Shown: one piece after another, positions 51,199-63,625 of the stretch
How the letters are laid out: each line of letters starts with the position of its first letter
Position numbering within the stretch: the stretch's first letter is position 1
DNA from: Homalodisca vitripennis
Taxonomy: Eukaryota; Arthropoda; Insecta; Hemiptera; Cicadellidae
Length of the DNA: 64,000 nt
Direction: 5' to 3'
Assembly (NCBI RefSeq): GCF_021130785.1
Contig: NC_060207.1
Location: 99,923,001-99,987,000 of the forward strand
Notes under the pieces: generated by a model
Database searches by the model: none
What the model was told of the DNA's origin: nothing
The model's input: only the letters and a program-made list of their open reading frames with translations
Made by a program: the position numbers and the translations under genes

Positions 51199-54100
51199 GT
51201 TATGTTTATGAAGTATAAGTTATACTTTTCGGGACTACAATGTGCATAATACCATTTATATGTTCTATGAGTATTAAAATCAAATTAAAATTCATTACCT
51301 GTAAAATTGCTCTTGTCAAATAGCAAATTAGTTAATAGGTAATATTGAGTTTCACGCTAAAGCTAAACATTTTACTACTCAAAACCCATTTTGTGGTTCA
51401 TTGAATAGGGTAAGCAACTTTTCATTTTTCTGAAGGTCGCATCGTTGTCCATACGATTACAAAACAGAATCATACTCAGATACTCACTCAAATTATCAAA
51501 ATCAGCTGATCCATCCACAAAAATATTGTATAAAACTGAAAGCCTAAGGGATATACCATACGATTATCTGAACTTTTGACGTTGGGTTGAGTCCTGATGT
51601 ATTTTACGTTTCCCAAATCCTGGCCGAATACGGAAGAAAGCTTGTGGAGACCAAGGTATGAATATGATTACAATGCTTCATAGTTAGACGTACGAATATA
51701 CGCCTCCAGCAGTGAAAATGTTACCGTTAGTACGGTATTTGAATTAGTATCCAAATACCAATCATAAGAAATCTTACAACAACAGAACTCATATTGGGCC
51801 AAGAATAAGACTGTAGATTTATTATAACGAATTTTGTGACCAATTTCTTATGACATACTTGAGATCATGCCAGACATATTAGACCAGAGAACGTGCAAAC
51901 GGATTATGTAATACTTTTTTGTAAAGATAGATTATGGATCTCTCAATCTCTACAATTTTAATTACAATTGTACTGTTTTTGTACCACTCATCTTCTAATC
52001 TTAACTGAAATTTAAAATAAAATTGTTGGAGAGCTTTTTTATTCTTGATTGACAGGGATTTTTTGTTCCAAGATTTGCTGTCACCTCTAAAATCATTATT
52101 TTGCAGTACCAACTGACATAATACAAACGTCTAAAGGATTTGATGTTGGGATTTTACAAAAACTTGTAATTCGTTAATGAATTTTAAATATAGTCCAACT
52201 ATAACATTATTTTCACTATGAAATGAAAGGTAAACTCAGTAATATCAGTAATCTCCACATTATCACCACTACTGGTGCGGGATACCGGGATATAACACAC
52301 ACATTTAGTGCTGTAATTGGTGTTAACTGGTTAGTATTGGACGGATTAGTATTAACAGCTCCCCGGACAATCAGCTGATTGAACTGCTTGCTGTTGTTTA
52401 TTCCATCACAAACAGAACGCTTTACAGTTTACAATTGAAATGGAATAAAATAATTCATTAATTTGCGTGTCAGAGATGGTTTAAAATTGGGTTGGAAACA
52501 CAAAACTGTAAGTGGCAGTCACATAACAACAACGTATTATACTTGATTTTTTGTATATTTTACTGTGATAATATAGATCAGTTAAGTATAATTTGATTTA
52601 GTAATTTATGGTTAAAAAAACAAATAAACTATAAGTACTGTTTACCTAGTTAGTCAATATTTATTATTTGTGATTTAGTATTATTAGTAATCATCTGATT
52701 TCGTGTAACTAGCTGTAATTGTGTTTATGAAGAAAGACAATTTTTTAGAAATTTGAACAGCAATAATGTATGTAATACATATCACAGACAAAAGACATGA
52801 TGTATTCCACCTACTCGACGTGCTAGCCACCGATACCCTGAGATGTTGGACATAATGTCGGTGCTTGGGTCAATACAATCTCGTGTGGCTATTTGTATGC
52901 AAAACCACGCTCGTTACATTCCCATTCCTGGGTATTTAGCAGATAGGACTGTCACACCTTTCAAATCGGCATAGTATATAATTGTGTATTTTACTTAAGG
53001 TTAACGAACTTTTTAATAGTGTCTACCAAATAAAATATTCATATAATTGTTTATACCATTTACCATACTGTTTTGCAGCTAAGGGTTTATCAAAATTATG
53101 GAGGTAAAAATAACTAATCCCTAGAGAATCGTTTCAGCTTGAAATGGAGGGAAGGTGTGGCACTATCACAACACTCATACCGTTTTATTCGTACAATTTT
53201 TGTAAATACTATTCTTTATTACAAACATAACGTAGCTAAGGTGGGAAGGGTTGATTCAACGTGAATGTTGAGTTTAGCTACAGTTCAGCGTATCCCGCTA
53301 TAGCTACGCTGTGTGTAGAAAACTCGGTTGCTCCATCGTACTTTGGTATCATTTCTAAAACATAGTAGTTCACTTAATTGTGCACCCGATGAGACAACCT
53401 TATTAATAAAGATACGGAACAAATTTATAATATTCGAACCCAACCATTAATGTTAATTTGTACTGACTTATGATTAATTTATCGAGAAAATCATTGCTCA
53501 AATACTTAAACTTGCCTAAAAATAATATCGTTTCGTGCTCTAGTAACTCTATAAACAAATGGTAACCATTAAATAAGTTACATAAGAATTAATTACACCT
53601 TCATAGGAATAATCGTGAAAAACTTATCTTTATAAGCACACAAAAAATGAGGTTTTGTCCAATAGTAAGAAACCGAGAGAGAATCTAGAAACTGCTTTTA
53701 ACTACTTTCCATTTACTTTTTCGCATTTTTATGATATCTAAAATGTCTACGATAATTCAAGAAATTACCCATTCAGTATTTCATTAACAGAGTAATATAC
53801 TAGTTTTTCTATGCGGAATTTTAAGGTTTTAAGGTAGTTTGAAATACTTGTAAAGAAATTTCAAGTTTAAGTTCGTTGAGAAGAATATATAATCCTTACG
53901 TTGAATGCCCCTTCCTTAGTAGTACATGTATTTAAAATATTTATCACAATTATCACTATATTCAGTTCCCCTTTTCTAGTGTGTCAATCAAGTTCCCTTG
54001 GCAAAAGAAAATATACGTTAATAACTAATAACATGATGCAGGTTAGTTGGTCACATACATTTTATTGCATCATAGCTGTATTTTCACGTAAGAAACAAAC

Positions 54101-55199
54101 AATATTTTATTCCTAAATCTCTTGAGAATTTTATTAAACTGACATTTTGATAATCTGGTAGAATGCAGTTAATTATAATAAATTAAAATCATGCATGAAC
54201 TGGAGAGAATCAAAACAATAACTCTCGTTTAAACTAGCTATTATTAATAACTTTTCAATAAATTAAATATAAAAATTTATTACATCTCCAAAAGTCGTAA
54301 AGTAAGTTGTTATATTATATTTTTTTATGTATGTAACCAGAATATCTTAATACAAATACGGGACAAAAATGTTTTAGTTATTGTTATTGTTATGAACATT
54401 GCGATGGATTCCAATCGTGAATATTTCGTATGTTCGTATGCCTTCCAAAGTAAAATGGCGAACAAAGTATTTCTTCCATGTATTTTGACTGCAGTTAAAT
54501 CTCATTATAAGTCTCCAAATTATCTAAAAAAAAAAAAAAATAAGATGTGACCAATGTTATGCTTCTAATAAAGTGTATAATTATAGTAAACGTGATGAAT
54601 AATTAGTCAAGTAAGATGATGCGGATACCTCCAATTTAGGAACATACAGTTTACTTACACACAAAGGTTTTGTAAATATATCTTTTAAACTAAATAAAGC
54701 TGTTTCTATTCATAGAAATTAAATATATTCGTACGTAGTGTAAAGATATATGACTATGAGATGTTAGCAAACATTTTTACATTGGTCCTATGGATAACTA
54801 TGATGGCACCGAGAAAGCCCATAGAATAAAGAAGTTTTTAAATAGACTGAGCGCAATTATATGACGCTCATAAAATGTCAAATATCGATAAAGGTATTTA
54901 CATTTCACATGACATATGATATTTGGTGGTTTGGTTGGTAAAACTTTCGTTGTATTCGATTATTCGATTGAGTCTATTTGGCCGATACTGCGTTATGTTA
55001 GTTTATATATAGTCTCATATAGTAAAAATATTTTTTATTTTAACTATATGAGACTGCATTTTAATGTTGAATTTTTTATATTAGAACAAGAAGGTAAAAT
55101 AAAATATGGCATGTCTCAATAAAATTTTACAGTTGTCTGAGGGAATATAAAAGTTTTACTTTATCTGATTTTGATAATATTTGATTTTAAGTTACACTT
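51199..55199. other. Unassigned AT-rich DNA
   Basis: No gene I can support. Minus-strand 51879-52112 and plus-strand 53901-54116 and 54916-55122 are open frames of 68-77 codons with no motif. A less AT-rich tract at 52800-52960 is unassigned. A 15-A run lies near 54525. Confidence 0.4.
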
Positions 55200-56035
55200 A
55201 ACCAGAGGCTGCACACCGAGGTGTCAGTTATTTCACACTAAAACCTAAGATCGCAGCCAGAGGTATCAGCAAATTCACACTTCAACTCGAGGCAGCAGGT
55301 CAATCGCTCTCCTGTCGAGGTTGTGTCAGTGCCGGTTTGACGTCGTTCTCCCAGGTGTGGACGCACTACAAATGCCATTAGGAAGTGGATATAAGCGTGT
55401 ACTTATGGATGTTTTCGAAAATTCCCAGCTCGGATGGCTAAGAGTACCAGGGATTGGCTTGAGGTCTGTTCCCTCGCTGATTCTCAAGCGCAACAATTCA
55501 GCTCAAGGCCGACCTTGTGTCAAGTTGAATTCTCTTTCATTGGGGTGCACGAGTTCGGTCGCGCGCGTTCATGTGATCTGTAAAAATTGGTCATGGAAGA
55601 ATCGGTCTACTGACGGCAGTACTCTATCCAGAAATGTGCTCACACACATCACACGCTGTTGCCAGGTATCTGCTACACTGGTGTCGTGAGCTGAGATTCT
55701 CGGAAACTCGTTGGACCCTCTTTCTCAAAAGTTAAAACTAAAAAATACAAATACCAGCAACAGGTGACTCGACTGAACGAAGGAGAGAAAAAAATGAAAC
55801 ACATAAAATCAAAGTTGGCTGCCGAACAGCTGATCTGATCCGCTGTGACAACTAGCCAGGCTCCAGAGCAGATCTCGCATAATATGAACAACAGCGGAAG
55901 ACAAAGTCCTGGGTCACGCGGCGGTGAGGAGCGAGACTATAAAACTACCATAGTCCACGACAAAACATGCACCGAGTGATATAGTGCACCGACACAGCGC
56001 AGGAGTGTGTGAGTGACTTTAGTGAATGAGCGTTT
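55200..56035 (+). promoter_or_regulatory. GC-rich segment ending in a TATA-type promoter candidate
   Basis: This 800-base stretch is much richer in G, C and CpG than anything near it. It opens with a degenerate 42-base tandem repeat (GAGGTGTCAG at 55218, GAGGTATCAG at 55260, GAGGCAGCAG near 55291). Near its right end TATAAAA (55938-55944) lies about 30 bases before a possible start region around 55968-55975. A splice-donor-like GTGAGT follows at 56009-56014. That is the layout of a promoter plus a short non-coding first exon on the plus strand. A 122-codon frame at 55321-55689 has no recognisable domain. A retroelement 5' region or LTR remains possible. Confidence 0.35.
55938..55944 (+). promoter_or_regulatory. 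TATA box candidate
   Basis: This is a consensus TATAAAA in a GC-rich context, unlike the many AT-rich chance matches elsewhere. Its significance rests on that context and on the GTGAGT donor-like site 65 bases downstream. No initiator of the TCAGT type is evident at the expected distance. Confidence 0.35.
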
Positions 56036-56113
56036 TGCCTTTTATATAATTATAGATTCAGCTGTAAAATGTGTTAAGATAAAGATTAATATGTTCTGTA
56101 AGCGATCATAATC

Positions 56114-56144
56114 GCAATTGCTTCCCCTTATCAGAAGCAATTGC
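56114..56144. repeat. Inverted repeat with 11-base perfect arms
   Basis: GCAATTGCTTC (56114-56124) and GAAGCAATTGC (56134-56144) are exact complements with a nine-base loop, and pairing extends imperfectly by about six bases outward. It lies 170 bases downstream of the TATA candidate, within what would be the first intron. Confidence 0.8.
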
Positions 56145-57660
56145 AATGATAATTGCCTTAAAATACACTAAAGTTAATTAGTTTCGTTGATTGTTCTAAT
56201 TAATTCACACATAAACGCTGCAATATTTTTAAAATTGAAGTCTTGGGAATATATTTATCGGTACTTAATTCTTTCTATGCTACATTCCAACACTAATTCC
56301 TGTCTTTAGTACATTTTCAAATGTATTCTTAACTATAATATTTTTACTAGGACATACATTTTAATATTATTTGTGCAAATGTCAGATCAGGTAAGTTCTA
56401 TAACTGCCTACCTTTACTAGACATAGTACTGAAGGGGTTACGTGTTTAGGGGTTGTGGTCTTCTTATCCATTTTCATGCCAACGCTCGGTTTTATGGACT
56501 ATGACAAAACTAATAATAAAGCATCAGCGTCCATGATATCACATGTCACCAATTTACGCCAATACTGTATCAACCATTTTTATGGATTTCTGCAAAAAGT
56601 ATAAGATGTATAGACAGTTGCATTACCAGTTATTTAAAGCGAGCATTGTGTTTAGTGTCAAACACTTTATATTATTCTTTCATAGAAAACATTCTGCTCC
56701 TACAAGCAACTGAGTTATTTCAACACACTACGTGCTACCCTATTAAATCCTGCTTAATACGTGGAATTTTAACTCTAGTAAATTTGTTTATCATATTTGT
56801 AAATAAACTTCATTTTTATTTTTATCTGTTCAAGTTTAACAACAATACGAGTATATATTTTATATTTTCCAAGCCTGAAATATTATTTTTAACTTGTTAT
56901 GTGTTTTTGTTTTGTTGTATGTTGTGTGTTTGTTTTGTGAAAATCAAAGGACTTGCTTTACATGCACATAAATTGTACGTTTAAAAATACGTCCACCCTC
57001 TTTTATTAATGTTTCAAAAAGGCATTATGTGTGTTCCTAACATATTTCTTTAGGAACCATAGCTGTATATGATCTTATATAACACACCAACATTTTAAAA
57101 ATGTATTAAAGTGGATTATAAATTGTATAAGACGTGTGTCTGGTAAAAGACTGGCTTAATATAAGAATGTAGTAACAAATTGCCTGGAATAGAAAGGTTT
57201 ACAAAGCAAGTTTCACCCACTTTTTCCTATGACTTACAACTAAATAACAATCGTATTTTAAAGATACAGAAACTGAGCATCATTACTTTAGCAAGGTCAT
57301 TCTTTCTTTAAGGAGGTTTAATCGGTTCTCACTTGACATAAATCAAATTTTGGTTAACTTTAAGAAACTTGTCCTAGAGACAAGAAAGATAGAAAATACC
57401 TTTGTGGTCATTCCTCTATAAATTAGTATAGCAAAATCACACTATAGGAAAAACTGTTAAAGATAAGTAAATGAATTTTTACAGTATCTTTATAAAAGTC
57501 GGTTAGAGGGAGTTATGTGCTTTTTATTTATAAACGAAATAAATTATTTTAGAAGATGACCCTAAATCATGTAATTCTTCTAAGTTAGATTTAATTGAAC
57601 AAATATTAACTTAGAAACCTTGTGTCACTTCTGATGCTTTACTAAGCCATGTACATACAG
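56145..57660. other. Unassigned AT-rich DNA
   Basis: A 112-codon plus-strand frame at 56646-56984 begins at a non-ATG codon and is rich in Phe, Leu, Tyr and Cys, the composition expected from T-rich noise. I see no signal for a gene. Confidence 0.4.
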
Positions 57661-57669
57661 TTAATAATT

Positions 57670-57745
57670 TGTAGATTTTATTGCGGCGTAATTAAAAACA
57701 GCTTAAATGTTTTACTTTGAACGCATGTAATTACTCGTGGAGATT
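57670..57745. repeat. Dispersed repeat R3, copy 1
   Basis: GGCGTAATTAAAAACAGCTT followed by AAATGTTTTACTTTGAACGC aligns with the sequence at 58935 across about 60 bases. The pair is diverged, so the family is old. Class unknown. Confidence 0.5.
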
Positions 57746-58917
57746 TTATTTATTTTTCTGTCTTCATGAATTAAATTTATCTTAGATTGTAAGAATTAAA
57801 AATTAAATTGTATTCCAAACAAAATCCATGACCAACTGTACCACTTTAGTAGTTATATCGGTAAAAGCATTAATTATAAAATAAAGCGTAAACAACTTCC
57901 TGACACTCGAGAGCCTATTTATTATTTTTTAGCATCGGTAAGTTTATAAGTTATGTATATCTTGATTATTTAATATAAATTTGTACTATGCCCAAATTTA
58001 CGAAAGATTCAATTTAATAGTATTGTAGTCTGAATTTACGCATAAAATGAATTGCTTCTTTTAACTGTCAATACAGACAGAGTGTAGGGTGATAATAACA
58101 CAACAGTAAGCTCATAACATTATTCACGGAATGTGCATTATGTCCCTACCAACAGCTGTCCCTGCAGCTTGTGCGGTCGTTTTATGCTCCGCAACACACA
58201 ACGTTATTCTGCTAATTACAGCAAACGAGAAATTGGATTTAGCAATTAATGCTTTTCTACAAATTGTTCTTAAGGAGAAAAGGGGAAAGATTTTTGACAG
58301 GTTTTGCATTTATTGATATGGATTGACTTAAGCATTCTATTTTTTCTATGTCGTCCTTTTACTACTTCTAATCCTTTTTAACTTTTAATGATTGTTATGA
58401 GAGCATATGGAAGAAATTATGTTACATATTAATATACTTTCAAATTATAATGCTCCCACAAAGAAGTAGATTTAAGCCCTGAACTAAATAATATTTTGTA
58501 CACAAACTTCACCAATTTAAAAATAGGAAACGTAAAATGTACCTGTACTTACATAAAAAAAGAAATTATACGTTTTTGAAATAGTCCAGCAACAATATCT
58601 TGTAAAAACACTTTCACGCTTTGCATTCAATTTTATTTTAATCAGAGGTTTATGAATAATATTTATTCCACACATTTAAATTTTAATTCTTTATTCTACT
58701 TTGGTTATGGAAAGCAACCTAATCGATTATCATTACTTGCTATACACGTTTTATTTCCGAAATTGGAAAACTTAAAAAATCATACTGTACATTACGCAGC
58801 TAATTTATAATAACAAAATTAAACAAAAATAAATGTTTAATTAACTAGGCCATCTTAGTCTAAAAATTTGTTTTCCTTGCCTACGTTGTGAGAGTTAAAA
58901 CAATTTATACAAAATAT
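57746..58917. other. Unassigned AT-rich DNA
   Basis: Overlapping 61-codon frames on both strands at 58124-58316 sit on a short less AT-rich tract. The plus frame begins with an ATG-like run and contains many Ala, Val and Cys, but has no motif I can assign. Confidence 0.35.
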
Positions 58918-58995
58918 TAGAAGCTGTTGGCTTGTGCGAATTACAAAATAGCCTGAATGTTTTACGTTGAATGCCTTTAATTCCTATTAGAGTCT
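58918..58995. repeat. Dispersed repeat R3, copy 2
   Basis: GTGCGAATTACAAAATAGCC followed by TGAATGTTTTACGTTGAATG aligns with 57678-57740. TTGGCTTGTGC at its left edge resembles the inner arm of the array hairpin module (GGCTTGTGCAAG), a weak hint of relation. Confidence 0.5.
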
Positions 58996-59411
58996 TTGCA
59001 TTTACTAGACACAGCTGTGTATTCTATACAAACAGCTATTATATGTATGAATTGTAAAAACTTTGAGAACGATTCTTTGTAATCATTGTAAAGACATTAT
59101 AAAGCATCACTCGGTATTTTATTTTATCTGGAAGAATACATTAGCGAAAACTTGTTATTTATTTTGTATTAGCTTCACTTATATAACCATTAGCCATACC
59201 AAGTGCTAAGCTTTTTCTATTAGAAAACTATCACAAACCTCCTGAAGTTGTTGAAAATAAATTATGTAAGTATGATTTGACGTATGGTTAGGATTTAAAC
59301 TTAACAATATAGCTTAGTATACAGTATAGAGAGACTATATCAGAGGGGAATTGAGGTGTGTTTTAAACTTTATACCGATAAAATCAATCTACAGTATAAA
59401 TAGTTTATAAA

Positions 59412-59612
59412 TACCGCGGTCCACAAACGGTTATACCCTATAATTAACACCCACACCACATCACCAAACCTCATACCTCATTAATTAATAGTAATTGTGC
59501 TCTGAGACAGGTCCAGGCTGAGGTGGTGGACATGATGAATGGCTCGAGTTATAACTGTTACATGTTTAATAAGAGGCTTTGGTCGTACAAAAGCAACTAA
59601 TCATTCCGACTG
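59412..59612. repeat. Dispersed repeat R1, second flank copy
   Basis: This is a relative of 6314-6500, with ACCGCGGTCCACAAACGG, CTCATTAATTAATAGTAATT, GACAGGTCCAGGCTGAGGTG and ATGATGAATGGCTCGAGTTA in order. It has a short duplication (CCTCATACCTCATTAATT) near 59468. Confidence 0.8.
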
Positions 59613-61279
59613 TTAAATAGTTATGACTCTCAAGAGTTTATTGTTGCAACTTGGTCATTAATAAAAGGTTGTTTATAGATTTCTTTAAGAAATGTATTAT
59701 TCTATGATACTTTATTACAATCCCATAATAGAATATTATTTCTAATAGGTTAACTAAAATAGAATTTTCAATCTACACTTTTGAAATTATATTTTACTTA
59801 ACTTGTTCAAAAAATATTTTATTAGGGCAATTATTATGATATGTAATAAAAGTTTATAGATTTGTAGTTTAATATTGATAAGCTATACTAAACTCAGAAA
59901 AAATAGTTACACTACAGGTGTAAATATTTTTTCATTACAGCTTACTTGTTAACAAAATACTATATATGACCATTTTATTTCGAATTAAAATCAAATAAAC
60001 GTGTTACGACATTTATAAATGCTACAGATCCAATAAGATAAAACGGGTTTCCTTTTAACGAGAGGTTATAACTTTTATTACATGTTGTTAGAGAAAATTT
60101 CATGCTTAATATATATTATCAATAAATTTGTATAAGTAGCAACAGCTTAATTTAGTGTCAATAAACTGATAAAACGGAATATCGAAGGATCCGACAGAAC
60201 GCAACGGAAGATGTAGAGTAAATACGTACAGACAGACAAACTATCCTTTTACTTTTTAACCCTAAATCAATAAAGGACCAAAAGGAACCTATGTGCCATG
60301 TTTCAAGCCCCTAGAACCTTCCTATGACAGGTAATCGCATAGACGTGCAGACAACCACTCTATCAAGAGTTATGACACGGACAGACGGAAAACAATACGA
60401 TTACAATAAGGTCCTATCGAGTTGTCAACAAAGTTGAACAAAAAGAACGCTTAAACCCAGATATCCCACTTGTCGGGTGAGAACCCAACCTGTTACACTC
60501 AAGAACGCCTACTTTTTTTCATTTCGTATCTGTTCATTTCGTCATCACTCACATCGACGTTATATACATGCAGTTTCAAGAAACGTGCTTTGTCTGTAAA
60601 GCAGCCGAAGTGAACTCACATTACAGTTCCAATGAAACTGAATACCCAACAGAACACTATCGTTGTATTGTTTAGGGAATAATAATATATCTAATTTATG
60701 ATTAATTTTAAAAACATTTAACTTGATATTTTTGTTTATACTTTACCTATATAATAATTTGATTCTTATGAGAAGTAATAATTAAATATTCTATACTTTA
60801 TGGAAAGTGATTTAACATACTACGTTATAACTTTTATTTCACTTGAATTATGTATTATTCGCGATTTGCCTTCCAAAACTTTTATTGTTTTGTAAGAGTG
60901 AGTTCACTTACATGTTGACTTTCGAATGTGCCATGTATTCATAAGGATTATTTATAGGTACTCTGGAATGTCGTTAATATTTCAACACAAGTTAGTTACT
61001 ATTTACTGTAATATTACTGATTGCAAGAAGTTATTGTACGCAATAATAATTTAGGTTTTGTAGATGTACGTTTAAATAACGTTAATGTTCAGTATTTAAC
61101 CTATTTCTGTGATTAAAACAATCAAAGTATTCTTATTTGAAAGTTCATTACTGACTATAGACAATAATTTAAATATTACTGGATTTCTAAGAATTAAAAT
61201 TTAGTCAAGAAGAATATGTATGTAGTTATATTAGTGAACATATCTCAGGGAGAAATGGTTGTATTTGATTATATCTATC
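59613..61279. other. Unassigned DNA, partly repeat-like
   Basis: Mostly AT-rich. From about 60180 to 60640 the base composition is more even, with GTACAGACAGACAAAC and CATGTTTCAAGCCCCTAGAA, phrases typical of 3' regions of insect retroelements; no coding relic is readable. Confidence 0.35.
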
Positions 61280-61385
61280 ATTGTAATACCTTAAATGTGC
61301 CGATGAAGGAAAGTGGGGACGAGTAAAACACTAAGAAACGTTCCATTTTCGTCACTGGATTCCAACTATATAGGACACAATTTAT
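61280..61385. repeat. Dispersed repeat R2, diverged copy
   Basis: GGAAAGTGGGGACGAGTAAA, ACACTAAGAAACGTTCCATT and CGTCACTGGATTCCAACT parallel the minisatellite border at 39240-39320, including one unit-like stretch, but no amplification has occurred here. Confidence 0.6.
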
Positions 61386-61689
61386 TACAAAATGTAATGT
61401 TTACTGTTATATTTTTTAATGCTCCTGTTTTAAATCATTTTAAAATAACGACTTCTTCTTCCATTAGCATTAGTTTATTGCTATAAAAAAGCTTGTAAGT
61501 TTAATTCGGTTCTAACTATTAAGGTAATAAGCGCTCTTAAGAGTGACTTTAGGAAAAAAGTGTTTTAATAATTACAAAAATATACGACCACATGTCTCAA
61601 TAACGTTGTTGCTCATTGTTAAAGCCTAATGTAATGTTAATACAATCCACCTTTGGCAGGTTAAAACAACTCTATTTAATTGTATCTGC

Positions 61690-61800
61690 TACAATTACAT
61701 GGAATGCAGCGACAGGAAAGAGTAACACTCTATGACAGAACGTTCCACGGCCTGCTCCATCTCTTCTCATTGAATAGTGACTGTGATTGTTTTCCCATTT
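61690..61800. repeat. Dispersed repeat R2, second diverged copy
   Basis: GACAGGAAAGAGTAACACTC, TATGACAGAACGTTCCACGG, CCTGCTCCATCTCTTCTCAT and then GTGACTGTGATTG follow the same order as 39245-39330. A single unit, not amplified. Confidence 0.6.
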
Positions 61801-62510
61801 AGCTGATTTGATTTTACTAATTTCCACTTACTCAAGCAAAAGGGCTTTTTAAGAACCAACTCCTTTTTTATTGATATACTATGGAAACCATGTTACAAAA
61901 AGTATTTAATTTTTAGGGATAAATATTTTCATTTCAGGTTTAACTGACTTTTATCATACTTAAATATTCCTATTATCTCATTGAGATAATGCAGGTAAGA
62001 GCCTTCCAGTACACCCTAACGATATACGGGTAGTATGTATGGGCTGTATAATTAGTTTTTAAGGTTAAGTATTGTATTCTTGGTCAGCTGCTTTATTTAT
62101 GTACGTGATTATTCAACATGAGTAGAATGTGCTTATTAGTTGCGAACACTACCTTCTAAAGTACGTTAGCTTTCCTTAAAATACTGTAAAACATATATTT
62201 TAGGTAGACACTGAAGGTGATCCATGTTCTCGGTTGCATAAAATCCAAAATTAGACACCTGAGATACTCAATCACAGGCTGGCTATATTGAATATGTTCT
62301 AAAATACACATTTGAAATTCGTATTCTAGTTCAGCTTAAAGTGCACATAACTAGAAACGGGAGACATCAAATTGTTTTTAGGATCACTATTAGTAGTATC
62401 CCAAGCTTTATTATAAATACATGGATTTACTCGTACTGCCTATTTAGCTTTATAAAATGCTTAATGCATATCTATTGAGTCTTTATGTTCTAAAAACTAG
62501 TTTTTCATAC
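61801..62510. other. Unassigned AT-rich DNA
   Basis: Nothing recognisable on either strand. Confidence 0.5.
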
Positions 62511-62511
62511 A

Positions 62512-62930
62512 GGGTGACAATTAAGTCTGGAACCTCTTCTTTAATTTTTGAACCACAATAGAAAGAAATACCAAAGTTCACACGTGCTTACTGGTGATAG
62601 TAACGCACACATCTGCCCAATTAACGACCAGATAATCCCTTTGGGGGACGGTCCACAAGGAGTCAGACAAAATTCTTAAATAGCAGCATAGGTCAAGTTT
62701 GGTATCAAATTAAACGTCTTACATAGCAGAGTACAATGCCGCAAACCAGACTTAAAAATGTGGATTCATTCAGTAGTTATAGCTATTTGAATTTAAAACA
62801 ATTGAACAATGTAAATTATTAAGTATTACAAGTAAACACCAATTTTTAAGTACCTGTGATCAAAGTAAGTGTTCAAAATGTTCCCCTCCCATCATCTGAC
62901 ACTGTAGTAATCAAAGCAAGGAATCAATAA
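62512..62930. mobile_element. DNA-transposon relic with a Tc1/mariner-type terminus
   Basis: TACAGGGTGACAATTAAG at 62512 is a TA target plus a CAGGGTG terminus. GTTCAAAATGTTCCCCTCCC followed by ATCATCTGACACTG at 62871-62905 resembles the sequence near the transposase start in such insect elements. No transposase frame survives. The right limit is uncertain. Confidence 0.5.
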
Positions 62931-63065
62931 TTTTTCTATTTATGAGTAATGAAAAGAATTGTTCCATTATAACTCAAACACACTTTATAACTCATATACG
63001 AAGATAATATATGACACGATAAGGTGCGTTGTAGAATGTTCCTCATATAAGTACTATTAATACCA
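62931..63065. other. Short unassigned AT-rich DNA
   Basis: Nothing recognisable between the transposon relic and the tandem triplication. Confidence 0.5.
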
Positions 63066-63461
63066 TATAGTTGACTCTGAAATATGATCATAATCACAAA
63101 CTGTGCGTATGAAAATGAGAAAATATGACGTGTACGAGTTTGGGTAAGGACAGCTGATCTTTTAGAAAACTAATTACTGGTTGAATGTATAGTTGACTTA
63201 TATAGTTATCTCTGAAATATGATCATAATCACAAACTGTGCGTATGAAAATGAGAAAATATGACGTGTACGATTTTTGGGTAAGGGCAGCTGATCTTTTA
63301 GAAAACTAATTACTGGTTGAATGTATAGTTGACTTATATAGTTGACTCTGAAATATGATCATAATCACAAACTGTGCGTATGAAAATGAGAAAATATGAA
63401 ATGTACGATTTTTGTGTAAAGGCAGCTGATCTTTTAGAAAACTAATTACTGGTTGAATGTA
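63066..63461. repeat. 136-bp tandem triplication
   Basis: Three direct copies start at 63066, 63201 and 63337, each running from TATAGTT through ATGATCATAATCACAAACTG, GACGTGTACGA and GCAGCTGATCTTTTAG to ACTGGTTGAATGTA. Copies differ by a few bases, for example GACGTGTAC versus AAATGTAC in the third and GTTATCTCTG in the second. The third copy ends directly at the candidate exon at 63463. Confidence 0.97.
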
Positions 63462-63462
63462 G

Positions 63463-63625
63463 GAACGTCCTAACGCAAGATGCTGAGCTGGTAATTGCCT
63501 GCGTGACTGCCAGGGGGGATGATAAAGAGATGTTTGTGCAGAGACTCAGGAGGCTTGCAGCTTCGTGCAGGAGCTACAATAAACCCATTCGTGCCGTTTT
63601 ATCCAATAGTGTACTTACAACTTAA
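63463..63625 (+). CDS. Candidate terminal coding exon, unknown gene
   Basis: A balanced-composition stretch in otherwise very AT-rich DNA encodes 53 residues then TAA: NVLTQDAELVIACVTARGDD, KEMFVQRLRRLAASCRSYNK, PIRAVLSNSVLTT. There is no in-frame ATG at its start. It is preceded by CTAAT (branch-point-like) and ...GAATGTAG, so it fits a last exon entered in phase 1 (one base plus codons). The amphipathic, Arg/Ala/Leu-rich pattern (VQRLRRLAASCR) looks like a real helical protein end. A vinculin/catenin-like helix bundle crossed my mind, but I cannot support it. The tandem triplication directly upstream would lie at the 3' end of the last intron. Confidence 0.42.

Noticed and set aside
55321..55689. 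122-codon plus-strand frame in the GC-rich segment
   Set aside because: It starts at a non-ATG codon and has no recognisable domain; fewer stops are expected in GC-rich DNA, so length alone is weak evidence.
56646..56984. 112-codon plus-strand frame rich in Phe, Leu, Tyr and Cys
   Set aside because: T-rich DNA gives this composition by chance. There is no ATG start, no signal of a membrane family, and no splice sites.
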